A stretch of 40,272 nucleotides of DNA from positions 1 through 40,272 of the forward strand of contig NZ_LQIT01000047.1 in NCBI RefSeq assembly GCF_001499965.1, in the 5' to 3' direction. A program made the position numbers and the translations under genes. Below the pieces are notes generated by a model. It saw only the letters and a list, made by a program, of their open reading frames with translations. It ran no database searches and had not been told where the DNA came from. This document shows positions 5,843 to 14,504 of the stretch, piece after piece. Source of the DNA: Mycobacterium sp. GA-2829 (GTDB lineage: Bacteria; Actinomycetota; Actinomycetes; Mycobacteriales; Mycobacteriaceae). Position 1 is the first letter of the stretch. Each line of letters begins with the position of its first letter.

Positions 5843-7555
5843 TTGGCTGAGTCAATACGGGTACCAGTACGCATCGGCAACTGCTCCGGGTTCTACGGGG
5901 ACCGGATGGCCGCGATGCGCGAGATGCTCACCGGCGGTGACCTCGACTACCTCACCGGCGACTACCTCGCCGAGCTGACCATGCTCATCCTGGCGCGCGA
6001 CCGGGCCAAGAACCCCGAACGCGGCTACGCCAAGACGTTCCTCGGCCAGCTCGAGGAGTGCCTCGGCCTGGCCGTCGAGCGCGGGGTCCGCATCGTCACC
6101 AACGCCGGCGGCCTCAACCCGGCGGGGTTGGCGACGGCGGTGCGTGCGCTGGCCGACCGGCTCGGCATCGCAGTCAACGTCGCCCATGTCGAAGGTGACG
6201 ATCTGCTGCCGCGGTCCGCCGACCTCGGTCTCGGCACGCCGCTGGCAGCCAACGCCTACCTCGGCGCGTGGGGCATCGTCGACTGCCTCAGCGGCGGCGC
6301 CGACGTCGTGGTGACCGGCCGGGTCACCGACGCGTCGGTGACACTGGGCCCCGCCGCCGCGCACTTCGGGTGGAACCGCACCGACTACGACGCGCTGGCG
6401 GGTGCGGTCGCCGCGGGACACGTCATCGAATGCGGGGTGCAGGCCACCGGCGGCAACTACGCGTTCTTCACCGAGGTCGCCGACCTGACCCATCCGGGGT
6501 TCCCGCTCGCCGAGATCCACGCCGACGGCTCGTCGGTCATCACCAAACACCAGGGCACCGGCGGTGCGGTCACCGTCGACACCGTCACCGCACAGTTGCT
6601 CTACGAGATCTCCGGCGCCCGTTACGCCAACCCCGACGTCACCCTGCGGGTCGACTCCCTGCAGTTGACCGACGACGGACCCGACCGCGTGCGGATCAGC
6701 GGTGCACGCGGCGAACCGCCGCCCCCGATGCTGAAGGTGTCGCTCAACAGCATCGGCGGTTTCCGCAACGCGATGACGTTCGTGCTCACCGGGCTGGACA
6801 TCGACGCCAAGGCCGAGCTGGTCCGCCGCCAGCTCGAAGCGGGGCTGGCGACGAGGCCCGCCGAACTCGAGTGGACGCTCGCGCGCACCGACCACGTCGA
6901 CGCCGACACCGAGGAGACCGCCAGCGCGCTGCTGCGCTGTGTCGTGCGCGACCCGGACCCGGCCACCGTCGGCCGTCAATTCTCCTCCGCCGCCGTCGAA
7001 CTCGCCCTCGCCAGCTATCCCGGCTTCCACGTCACCGCACCGCCGGGCGACGGTCAGGTCTACGGCGTGTTCACCGCCGGATACGTCGACGCCGCCGACG
7101 TGCAGCACGTCGCGGTGCACGCCGACGGCGACCGCGCCGAGATACCCGCCGCCACCGACACACTGGACCTGCACCCGGTCGACGAGCCCGCGCTGCCCGA
7201 ACCGCTCCCCCCGGGACCGACACGTCGGGTGCCGCTCGGGACGATCGCCGGGGCGCGCAGCGGGGACAAGGGCGGCAGCGCCAACGTCGGGGTGTGGGTG
7301 CGCGCCGAGGCGCAGTGGCGCTGGCTCGCCCACACACTGACCGTCGACCTGCTGCGCGAGTTGCTCCCCGAGACCGCCGATCTGCCGGTGACCCGCCACC
7401 TGCTGCCGAATCTGCGCGCGGTGAACTTCGTCATCGACGGCATCCTCGGCCAGGGCGTGGCGTATCAGGCGCGGTTCGATCCGCAGGCCAAGGGACTCGG
7501 CGAGTGGCTGCGCAGCCGTCATCTCGACATCCCCGAGGAGGTGTTGGGCCGGTGA
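5843..7555 (+). CDS. AtuA-like acyclic terpene utilisation family protein (DUF1446)
   Basis: The 570-residue protein belongs to the AtuA/DUF1446 family: RIGNCSGFYGDRMAAMREML at the N-terminus, VVTGRVTDASVTLGPA in the middle, and a C-terminal segment beginning near residue 465 with GTIAGARSGDKGGSANVGVW, typical of the small AtuA-like domain. AtuA is needed for citronellol/geraniol catabolism in Pseudomonas, but its chemical step is not known to me. The start is TTG at 5843, nine bases after AAAGGCAG; the next candidate ATG would cut into the conserved N-terminus. The stop overlaps the next gene (GTGA). As I recall, the M. tuberculosis counterpart is Rv0976c, at the head of the same operon. Confidence 0.85.
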   Translation: MAESIRVPVRIGNCSGFYGDRMAAMREMLTGGDLDYLTGDYLAELTMLILARDRAKNPERGYAKTFLGQLEECLGLAVERGVRIVTNAGGLNPAGLATAVRALADRLGIAVNVAHVEGDDLLPRSADLGLGTPLAANAYLGAWGIVDCLSGGADVVVTGRVTDASVTLGPAAAHFGWNRTDYDALAGAVAAGHVIECGVQATGGNYAFFTEVADLTHPGFPLAEIHADGSSVITKHQGTGGAVTVDTVTAQLLYEISGARYANPDVTLRVDSLQLTDDGPDRVRISGARGEPPPPMLKVSLNSIGGFRNAMTFVLTGLDIDAKAELVRRQLEAGLATRPAELEWTLARTDHVDADTEETASALLRCVVRDPDPATVGRQFSSAAVELALASYPGFHVTAPPGDGQVYGVFTAGYVDAADVQHVAVHADGDRAEIPAATDTLDLHPVDEPALPEPLPPGPTRRVPLGTIAGARSGDKGGSANVGVWVRAEAQWRWLAHTLTVDLLRELLPETADLPVTRHLLPNLRAVNFVIDGILGQGVAYQARFDPQAKGLGEWLRSRHLDIPEEVLGR

Positions 7556-8700
7556 GCATCTGGCATACGCCCGAGCGCGAACAGCTGCGGAAAGCCGTGC
7601 GCGCCTTCGCCGAACGGGAAATGCTCCCCTACGTCGACGACTGGGAGCGCGCCGGTGAACTGCCTCGTGCCCTGCACCGTGCGGCCGGTGACGCGGGGGT
7701 GCTCGGGGCCGGCTTCCCCGAATCGGTCGGTGGCGGTGGTGGTGACGGCGCCGACGCGGTGATCGTGTGCGAGGAACTGCACTACGCGGGTGTGCCCGGC
7801 GGGGTGTTCGCCTCGTTGTTCACCTCGGGCATCGCGACCCCGCACATGGCGGCCTCCGGTGATCGCCGACTGATCGACACCTATGTCCGGCCGACGCTGC
7901 AGGGCGAGTTGATCGGGTCGCTGGCGATCACCGAACCCGGCGGCGGCTCGGACGTCGGGCACCTCACCACCCGGGCGGTCCGGGACGGGGACGACTACAT
8001 CGTCAACGGCGCGAAGACCTACATCACCTCCGGCGTGCGTGCGGACTACGTCGTCACCGCGGTGCGCACCGGCGGGCCGGGTGCTGGCGGTGTCTCGCTG
8101 CTGGTGGTCGACAAGGGCACGCCGGGCTTCGAGGTCACCCGCCGACTCGACAAGATGGGATGGCGGTCCAGCGACACCGCCGAACTGTCCTACACCGACG
8201 TCCGGGTACCGGCCGCCAACCTGATCGGCGCCGAGAACAGCGGTTTCCTGCAGATCGCCGGGGCGTTCGTCTCCGAACGCGTCGGTCTTGCGACGCAGGC
8301 GTATTCGAGTGCGCAACGGTGTCTCGACCTCACCGTGGCCTGGTGCCGCGACCGCGAGACGTTCGGCAGGCCGCTGATCTCGCGGCAGTCGGTGCAGAAC
8401 ACGCTCGCCGAGATGGCCCGGCGCGTCGATGTCGCCCGCGTGTACACCCGCAACGTCGTCGAGCGGCAGCTGGCCGGGGAAACAAGCCTCATCGCCGAGG
8501 TGTGCTTCGCCAAGAACACCGCCGTCGGGGCCGGCGAATGGATTGCGAACCAGGCCGTACAGCTGTTCGGCGGGATGGGCTACATGACCGGGACAGAGGT
8601 GGAACGGCAGTACCGCGACATGCGGATCCTGGGAATCGGCGGCGGAACCACCGAAATCCTCACCGCACTGGCCGCCAAGACGCTGGGATATCAGTCGTGA
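7552..8700 (+). CDS. fadE13: Acyl-CoA dehydrogenase (FadE13-like)
   Basis: A 382-residue FAD-dependent acyl-CoA dehydrogenase, introducing an alpha-beta double bond into an acyl-CoA. Family motifs include LAITEPGGGSDVGHLTT (FAD/substrate region), NGAKTYITSGVRADY, and QLFGGMGYMTGTEVERQYRDMRILGIGGGTTEIL near the C-terminus. The last motif has Gly where straight-chain enzymes have the catalytic Glu (YEGT-type). This resembles the isovaleryl-CoA-type pattern, so a branched substrate is plausible but inferred. The start is GTG, overlapping the AtuA stop, and the stop overlaps accD2 (GTGA), so three genes are coupled in a row. Confidence 0.88.
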   Translation: MSIWHTPEREQLRKAVRAFAEREMLPYVDDWERAGELPRALHRAAGDAGVLGAGFPESVGGGGGDGADAVIVCEELHYAGVPGGVFASLFTSGIATPHMAASGDRRLIDTYVRPTLQGELIGSLAITEPGGGSDVGHLTTRAVRDGDDYIVNGAKTYITSGVRADYVVTAVRTGGPGAGGVSLLVVDKGTPGFEVTRRLDKMGWRSSDTAELSYTDVRVPAANLIGAENSGFLQIAGAFVSERVGLATQAYSSAQRCLDLTVAWCRDRETFGRPLISRQSVQNTLAEMARRVDVARVYTRNVVERQLAGETSLIAEVCFAKNTAVGAGEWIANQAVQLFGGMGYMTGTEVERQYRDMRILGIGGGTTEILTALAAKTLGYQS

Positions 8701-10292
8701 CCGCGCTGAAGTCCACCCTCGACCCGTCGTCGCCGGCTTACGCCGCGGCCGCCGAAGCCATGTCGGCCAAACTCGCCGAACTCGACGCCGAACACGCCAA
8801 GGCGCTGGCCGGCGGCGGGGCCAAGTACGTCGACCGCCACCACGCCCGCGGCAAGTTCACCGCCCGCGAGCGCATCGAACTGCTCCTGGACCAGGACTCC
8901 CCGTTCCTCGAACTGAGTCCGCTGGCGGCCTGGGGCAGCGAGTTCACCGTCGGCGCCAGCGTGATCACCGGGATCGGCGCGGTCAGCGGTGTCGAATGCC
9001 TGCTCGTCGCCAACGACCCCACCGTCAAAGGCGGCACGAGCAATCCGTGGACACTGCGGAAGATACTGCGCGCCAACCAAATCGCGCTGCAGAACCGGCT
9101 GCCGGTGATCTCGCTGGTCGAATCCGGTGGCGCGGACCTGCCCACCCAGAAAGAGGTGTTCATCCCCGGCGGGCAGATGTTCCGCGACCTCACCCGGCTG
9201 TCGGCCGCCGGGATTCCCACCATCGCCCTGGTCTTCGGCAACTCCACCGCAGGCGGCGCCTACGTGCCCGGTATGAGCGATCACGTGGTGATGATCAAGG
9301 AACGGTCCAAGGTGTTCCTCGCCGGCCCGCCGCTCGTGAAGATGGCCACCGGCGAGGAGTCCGACGACGAATCGCTGGGCGGGGCCGAGATGCACGCCCG
9401 CACATCGGGTCTCGGTGACTACCTCGCCCACGACGAGCTCGACGCGGTGCGGATCGGCAGGCGGATCGTCGAGCGGCTGAACTGGCGCAAGCAGGGGCCC
9501 GCACCGGCGCCGGTGGTCGAGCCGGTGTTCGACGCCGGGGAACTGCTCGGCATCGTCCCTGCGGATCTGCGGATCCCGTTCGACCCGCGCGACGTGATCG
9601 CCCGCATCGTCGACGGGTCGGATTTCGACGAGTTCAAGGCGCTCTACGGATCCTCACTGGTGACGGGGTGGGCCAGGCTGCACGGCTACCCGATCGGGAT
9701 CCTGGCCAACGCCCGCGGGGTGCTGTTCAGCGAGGAGTCGCAGAAGGCCACCCAGTTCATCCAGCTGGCGAACCGTTCGAACACCCCACTTCTGTTCCTG
9801 CACAACACGACCGGATACATGGTCGGAAGGCAGTACGAGGAGGGCGGGATGATCAAGCACGGGTCGATGATGATCAACGCCGTCTCCAACTCGACGGTCC
9901 CGCACCTGTCGCTGCTGATCGGCGCCTCCTACGGGGCGGGCCACTACGGGATGTGCGGCCGCGCCTACGACCCCCGTTTCCTGTTCGCGTGGCCGAGCGC
10001 CAAGGCCGCGGTGATGGGCGGTACGCAGCTGGCGGGAGTGATCTCGATCGTCGGCCGCGCCGCCGCGGAGGCCCGCGGGCAGACGGTCGACGAGGATGCC
10101 GACGCCGCACTGCGGGCGGCGATCGAGGCGCAGATCGAGGCCGAATCGCTGCCGATGTTCCTGTCGGGGCGGCTCTACGACGACGGGGTCATCGATCCGC
10201 GCGACACCCGCACCGTGCTGGGCATGTGCCTGTCGGCGATCGCCAACGGTCCGATCGAGGGGACGTCGAACTTCGGCGTCTTCCGGATGTGA
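8697..10292 (+). CDS. accD2: Acyl-CoA carboxylase beta subunit (carboxyltransferase, AccD2-like)
   Basis: A 531-residue carboxyltransferase with N- and C-terminal crotonase-like halves. Recognisable parts are HHARGKFTARERIELLLD near the start, VESGGADLPTQ, FGNSTAGGAYVPGMSD for the first oxyanion region, and LHNTTGYMVGRQYEEGGMIKHG with SYGAGHYGMCGRAYDPRF in the second half. It transfers CO2 from carboxybiotin to an acyl-CoA. The sequence is closer to methylcrotonyl-/geranyl-CoA carboxylase beta subunits (the HNTTGYMVG motif) than to the propionyl-CoA type. The biotin-bearing partner is accA2, 82 bases downstream behind a strong hairpin. The specific substrate is not determined by sequence alone. 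Confidence 0.92.
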   Translation: MTALKSTLDPSSPAYAAAAEAMSAKLAELDAEHAKALAGGGAKYVDRHHARGKFTARERIELLLDQDSPFLELSPLAAWGSEFTVGASVITGIGAVSGVECLLVANDPTVKGGTSNPWTLRKILRANQIALQNRLPVISLVESGGADLPTQKEVFIPGGQMFRDLTRLSAAGIPTIALVFGNSTAGGAYVPGMSDHVVMIKERSKVFLAGPPLVKMATGEESDDESLGGAEMHARTSGLGDYLAHDELDAVRIGRRIVERLNWRKQGPAPAPVVEPVFDAGELLGIVPADLRIPFDPRDVIARIVDGSDFDEFKALYGSSLVTGWARLHGYPIGILANARGVLFSEESQKATQFIQLANRSNTPLLFLHNTTGYMVGRQYEEGGMIKHGSMMINAVSNSTVPHLSLLIGASYGAGHYGMCGRAYDPRFLFAWPSAKAAVMGGTQLAGVISIVGRAAAEARGQTVDEDADAALRAAIEAQIEAESLPMFLSGRLYDDGVIDPRDTRTVLGMCLSAIANGPIEGTSNFGVFRM

Positions 10293-10308
10293 GCGTCACG
10301 ATGCCCGT

Positions 10309-10357
10309 GATTTGTGCACGATATCGAGCGGTGGGCGCGCGTAATCGTGCACAAATC
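10309..10357 (+). repeat. 13-bp inverted repeat (hairpin) between accD2 and accA2
   Basis: GATTTGTGCACGA (10309-10321) is perfectly repeated in inverse at 10345-10357 around a 23-base loop. It fills most of the only real gap in the operon. No T-run follows, so it is not a classical terminator. It may limit read-through, stabilise the upstream message, or be a copy of a dispersed palindromic element. Confidence 0.75.
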
Positions 10358-10374
10358 GCAGCGGGGAGGCAGAG

Positions 10375-12327
10375 ATGATCACGCGTGTGCTGGTCGCCAA
10401 CCGGGGTGAGATCGCCCGTCGGGTGTTCGCGACGTGCCGCCGCCTCGGCATCGGCACCGTGGCGGTCTACACCGAACCGGATGCCGACGCCCCGCACGTC
10501 GCCGAGGCCGATGCGCGGGTGCGGCTGTCCGGCACCGGCGGTTACCTCGACATCGGGCAGTTGATCGCCGCCGCGCACGCCGCGGGAGCCGACGCCGTCC
10601 ACCCCGGGTACGGATTCCTCTCGGAGAACGCCGAATTCGCCGGTGCGGTGCAGGACGCCGGGTTGACGTGGATCGGCCCGCCGGTCGCGGCGGTGCAGGC
10701 CATGGGCAGCAAGATCGAGGCCAAGAAACTGATGGCCGCCGCGGGTGTGCCGGTGCTCGCCGAACTCGACCCCGACGGCATCACCGCCGACCAGCTGCCG
10801 GTGCTGGTGAAGGCGTCGGCCGGTGGCGGTGGCCGCGGGATGCGGGTGGTCCGCGAGATCGGCGCGCTGGCCGACGAGGTCACCGCCGCACAGCGGGAAG
10901 CGCAGTCCGCCTTCGGTGATCCGACGGTGTTCTGCGAGCGTTACCTGGCCACGGGCCACCACATCGAAGTGCAGGTGATGGCCGACGCGCACGGCACGGT
11001 GTGGGCCGTCGGCGAGCGCGAGTGCTCGATCCAACGCAGACACCAGAAGATCATCGAGGAGGCGCCGTCACCACTGGTGCAGCGCACCCCGGGCATGCGG
11101 GAGCGGCTGTTCGACGCGGCCCGCCTCGCCGCCGAGGCGATCGGCTACACCGGGGCGGGCACCGTCGAGTTCATGGCCGACCAGAGCGGTGACTTCTACT
11201 TCCTCGAGATGAACACCCGACTGCAGGTCGAACACCCCGTCACCGAGGCCACCACCGGGCTCGACCTCGTCGAACTGCAACTGATGGTCGCCGACGGGCA
11301 CCGGCTCGACCCCGCCCCGCCCGCGGGCCGAGGACACGCGATCGAGGCACGGCTCTACGCCGAGGACCCGGCCCGCAACTGGCAACCGCAGGCCGGGACC
11401 GTGCACCGCTTCGACGTCGCTGGCGCCACAGCCCGATTCGACGCGCTCACCCGGCCCGGTGTCCGCGTGGACTCCGGCATCGAAGACGGTTCGCAGGTGT
11501 CGATCTTCTACGACCCGATGCTCGCGAAGGTGATCTCGTACGCGCCGACCCGGCGCAAGGCGGCGGCGATCCTGGCCGACGCGTTGGCGCGGATGCGACT
11601 GCACGGCGTGCGCACCAACCGCGATCTGCTCGTCAACGTGCTGCGACACGCAGCGTTCCTCGACGGGGCGACCGACACCGCGTTCTTCGACACCCACGGG
11701 CTGACGGATCTGGCCACCCCGCTCGCCGACGACGGGACCACCACACGCGCCATGCTGGCCGCCGCCATCGCCGACGCCGCGCACAACCGCGCCACCGCTA
11801 CGGTTTTCGCCGCCGTCCCGAGCGGCTGGCGCAATCTGCCGTCGGGCCACCAGGCCAAGCGTTACCGCGACGCGGCGGGCGAGGACCACGAGGTCCGCTA
11901 CCGCGGCGGCCGGTTCGCCGACCACCCCGACGTGACCGTGGTGTCGGCCACCCCGCACCGGGTGGTGCTGGCGGCGGACGGAGTGGAGCACCCGTTCGAC
12001 GTCGCCCGGTACGGCGACGCGATCTACGTCGACTCCGCATCCGGCGCCGTCGAACTCACCGCGCTGCCCCGCTTCCCCGATCCCGACTCTGCCGTCGCGC
12101 AGGGATCGTTGGTCGCGCCGATGCCGGGTGCGGTGGTGCGGGTGGGCGCCGCGGTCGGCGACACCGTGACCGCGGGTCAACCGCTGGTGTGGCTGGAGGC
12201 CATGAAGATGGAGCACACGCTGACCGCCCCCGGCGACGGGGTGCTCGCCGAACTCAACGTCACGCCCGGCCTCCAGGTCGAGGTGGGCGCCGTCCTTGCC
12301 CGCGTGCAGACCGAAGGAGACACATGA
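10375..12327 (+). CDS. accA2: Acyl-CoA carboxylase alpha subunit (biotin carboxylase + BCCP, AccA2-like)
   Basis: A 650-residue biotin-dependent carboxylase alpha chain. It starts ITRVLVANRGEIARRVFATC (biotin carboxylase N domain). An ATP-grasp domain shows KASAGGGGRGMRVV and EMNTRLQVEHPVTEATTGLDLVELQ. A linker leads to a C-terminal biotinyl domain with the attachment site EAMKMEH (Lys611). It carboxylates its own biotin using ATP and bicarbonate, and AccD2 completes the reaction. The ATG has a GGGGAGG ribosome-binding site. The stop overlaps fadE12 (ATGA). M. tuberculosis AccA2-AccD2 has, to my knowledge, no settled substrate. Confidence 0.94.
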   Translation: MITRVLVANRGEIARRVFATCRRLGIGTVAVYTEPDADAPHVAEADARVRLSGTGGYLDIGQLIAAAHAAGADAVHPGYGFLSENAEFAGAVQDAGLTWIGPPVAAVQAMGSKIEAKKLMAAAGVPVLAELDPDGITADQLPVLVKASAGGGGRGMRVVREIGALADEVTAAQREAQSAFGDPTVFCERYLATGHHIEVQVMADAHGTVWAVGERECSIQRRHQKIIEEAPSPLVQRTPGMRERLFDAARLAAEAIGYTGAGTVEFMADQSGDFYFLEMNTRLQVEHPVTEATTGLDLVELQLMVADGHRLDPAPPAGRGHAIEARLYAEDPARNWQPQAGTVHRFDVAGATARFDALTRPGVRVDSGIEDGSQVSIFYDPMLAKVISYAPTRRKAAAILADALARMRLHGVRTNRDLLVNVLRHAAFLDGATDTAFFDTHGLTDLATPLADDGTTTRAMLAAAIADAAHNRATATVFAAVPSGWRNLPSGHQAKRYRDAAGEDHEVRYRGGRFADHPDVTVVSATPHRVVLAADGVEHPFDVARYGDAIYVDSASGAVELTALPRFPDPDSAVAQGSLVAPMPGAVVRVGAAVGDTVTAGQPLVWLEAMKMEHTLTAPGDGVLAELNVTPGLQVEVGAVLARVQTEGDT

Positions 12328-13484
12328 CCGGGTTCATCGAGACCGAGGAACAGCAGGCGCTGCGCGCGGCGGTGGCCGCGATGGCCGCCAACTACGGGCA
12401 GGACTACTACCTGGAGAAGGCCCGCGCCGGTGAGCACACCGATGAATTATGGTCCGAGGCAGGAAAACTCGGCTTCATCGGGGTGAACCTGCCCGAGGAG
12501 TACGGCGGCGGCGGCGCTGGCATGTACGAGTTGTCGCTGGTGATGGAGGAGATGGCCGCGGCCGGCTCGGGGCTGCTGATGATGGTGGTCTCCCCCGCCA
12601 TCAACGGCACGATCATCAGCAAGTTCGGCACCGAGGACCAGAAGCGGCGGTGGCTGCCCGGTATCGCCGACGGGACGATCACGATGGCGTTCGCGATCAC
12701 CGAACCCGACGCCGGGTCGAACAGCCACCGCATCACCACCACCGCGCGCCGCGACGGCGGTGACTGGATCCTGAGCGGCCAGAAGGTCTACATCTCCGGC
12801 GTCGACCAGGCGCAGGCGGTGCTCGTCGTCGGCCGCACCGAGGACCACAAGACCGGAAACCTCAAACCCGCGCTGTTCATCGTGCCCACCGACACGAAGG
12901 GGCTGAGCTGGACCGAGATCGACATGGAACTGATCAGCCCGGAGAACCAGTTCCAGGTATTCCTCGACGACGTGCGACTACCCGCCGACGCCCTCGTCGG
13001 ATCCGAGGACGCCGCGATCGCGCAACTGTTCGCGGGCCTGAACCCGGAACGCATCATGGGCGCCGCCAGCGCCGTGGGCATGGGCCGCTTCGCGATCGGC
13101 CGCGCCGTCGACTACGTCAAGACCCGCCAGGTGTGGAAGACGCCGATCGGTGCGCACCAGGGGCTGTCACATCCGCTGGCGCAGAACCACATCGAGATCG
13201 AACTGGCCAAGCTGATGATGCAGAAGGCCGCCGCGCTCTACGACACCGGGGACGACGCCGGCGCCGCGGAAGCCGCCAACATGGCGAAGTACGCGGCCGG
13301 CGAGGCGTCGGTGCGCGCGGTCGACCAGGCGGTCCAGTCGATGGGCGGCAACGGGTTGACCAAGGAGTACGGCGTCGCGGCGGCGGTGACCGCGTCGCGG
13401 CTGGCGCGCATCGCGCCGGTCAGCCGGGAGATGATCCTCAACTTCGTGGCGCAGACGTCGCTCGGCCTGCCGCGCTCGTACTGA
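12324..13484 (+). CDS. fadE12: Acyl-CoA dehydrogenase (FadE12-like)
   Basis: A 386-residue acyl-CoA dehydrogenase. It carries FGTEDQKRRWLPGIADG, MAFAITEPDAGSNSHRITTTA (flavin binding), GQKVYISGVDQAQAVLVV and QSMGGNGLTKEYGVAAAVTASRLARIAPVSREMILNF. The C-terminal motif usually written as (Y/G)-G-T-x-E-I is replaced by APVSREMI, so the catalytic base must be checked by alignment. It overlaps accA2 upstream by four bases and echA7 downstream by one (TGATG). Two dehydrogenases in one operon imply two oxidation steps or different chain lengths. The usual M. tuberculosis name for this position is fadE12. Confidence 0.87.
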   Translation: MTGFIETEEQQALRAAVAAMAANYGQDYYLEKARAGEHTDELWSEAGKLGFIGVNLPEEYGGGGAGMYELSLVMEEMAAAGSGLLMMVVSPAINGTIISKFGTEDQKRRWLPGIADGTITMAFAITEPDAGSNSHRITTTARRDGGDWILSGQKVYISGVDQAQAVLVVGRTEDHKTGNLKPALFIVPTDTKGLSWTEIDMELISPENQFQVFLDDVRLPADALVGSEDAAIAQLFAGLNPERIMGAASAVGMGRFAIGRAVDYVKTRQVWKTPIGAHQGLSHPLAQNHIEIELAKLMMQKAAALYDTGDDAGAAEAANMAKYAAGEASVRAVDQAVQSMGGNGLTKEYGVAAAVTASRLARIAPVSREMILNFVAQTSLGLPRSY

Positions 13485-14251
13485 TGGACACGCTGGTTCG
13501 GTACGCCGTCGACGGCGGCGTCGCGCGGCTCACGCTGGACTCGCCGCACAACCGCAACGCGCTGTCGACGGCACTCGTCGAGCAGCTGCACGAGGGGCTG
13601 CGCAGCGCGGCCGCCGACGAGCGGGTGCGCGCGGTGGTGCTCGGCCACACCGGCGGCACGTTCTGCGCGGGCGCCGATCTGCGGGAGGCGGCCGGGCGGG
13701 ACCTCGCCGACGTCGCCGTCGACCGGGCGCGCGAACTCACCGGCGCGCTGCGCGCGATCCTCGAGTTGCCCGTGCCGGTGCTGGCCGCGGTCGACGGGCA
13801 CGTCCGCGCCGGGGGTCTCGGACTCGTCGGCGCGTGCGACATCGTCGTCGCGGGCGCGGCGAGCACGTTCGCGCTGACCGAGGCGCGGATCGGGGTGGCG
13901 CCGTCGATCATCTCGCTGACGCTGCTGCCGAAGCTGACGGCGCGGGCGGCGGGCCGGTACTTCGTCACCGGGGAGACGCTCGATGCGCAGGCGGCCGAAC
14001 GCGCCGGTCTGGTGACCGTGGCCACCGACGACGTCGACGCCACCGTCGCGCGACTGACCGCACAGATCGGCCGCGGCTCACCGCAGGGCCTCGCCGCCTC
14101 CAAGGCGCTCACGACGGCCGCGGTGCTGCGGGCGTTCGACCGCGACGCCGAGGCGCTGACCGAACAGTCGGCCGCGCTGTTCGTGTCGGAGGAGGCGCGC
14201 GAAGGCATGCTCGCGTTCCTGGAGAAGCGGCCGCCGCGGTGGGCGCGATGA
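13484..14251 (+). CDS. echA7: Enoyl-CoA hydratase/isomerase (EchA7-like)
   Basis: A 255-residue crotonase-fold protein. It shows LTLDSPHNRNALS, HTGGTFCAGADLREAAG (first oxyanion-hole strand) and VDGHVRAGGLGLVGACDIVVAG with the conserved Gly-Gly-Gly region. It probably hydrates the unsaturated acyl-CoA produced by the carboxylase/dehydrogenase pair, as AtuE or LiuC do in terpene and leucine catabolism. This is the last gene of the six-gene operon; it starts at ATG 13484, within the fadE12 stop. A 253-base gap follows with no obvious terminator hairpin. Confidence 0.85.
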   Translation: MDTLVRYAVDGGVARLTLDSPHNRNALSTALVEQLHEGLRSAAADERVRAVVLGHTGGTFCAGADLREAAGRDLADVAVDRARELTGALRAILELPVPVLAAVDGHVRAGGLGLVGACDIVVAGAASTFALTEARIGVAPSIISLTLLPKLTARAAGRYFVTGETLDAQAAERAGLVTVATDDVDATVARLTAQIGRGSPQGLAASKALTTAAVLRAFDRDAEALTEQSAALFVSEEAREGMLAFLEKRPPRWAR

Positions 14252-14468
14252 CAGGTATTCACGCTCCAATCGCGGTTGCGGCGAACGATTGTGGTTGAAA
14301 TCGCAGGGATCGCAATGCCGCGCACCGCGTTACACATCGGGCGTTGTCTGACGCCATAACCGCAGCGTACGACGGTGACTTTTCGGCGAGGCGAAGGTGA
14401 GGCCGGATTAACTTCGCTGGACTAGCAGGTTCGCCGTCACAGGCGGGGGCACAGTTTAGCCAACACTC

Positions 14469-14496
14469 TTGCATGTGCCAGCGTTCGTCGTAGGCT
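14469..14496 (+). promoter_or_regulatory. SigA-type promoter giving a leaderless transcript for the DUF1707 gene
   Basis: TTGCAT (14469-14474), 16 bases, then TAGGCT (14491-14496). The start codon ATG at 14505 is eight bases past the -10, so transcription should begin at or next to the A of ATG. No ribosome-binding site is present, which agrees with leaderless translation. Confidence 0.6.
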
Positions 14497-14504
14497 CGTC
14501 GGTG

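Noticed and set aside
6268..7551. 5' part of a long plus-strand ORF before fadE13
   Set aside because: The Arg-rich stretch is an out-of-frame reading of the AtuA-like gene; only the part from 7552 is FadE13.
10309..10357. Intrinsic terminator of accD2
   Set aside because: The hairpin is strong but has no T-tract and lies inside an otherwise coupled operon, so I list it as a repeat of open function.
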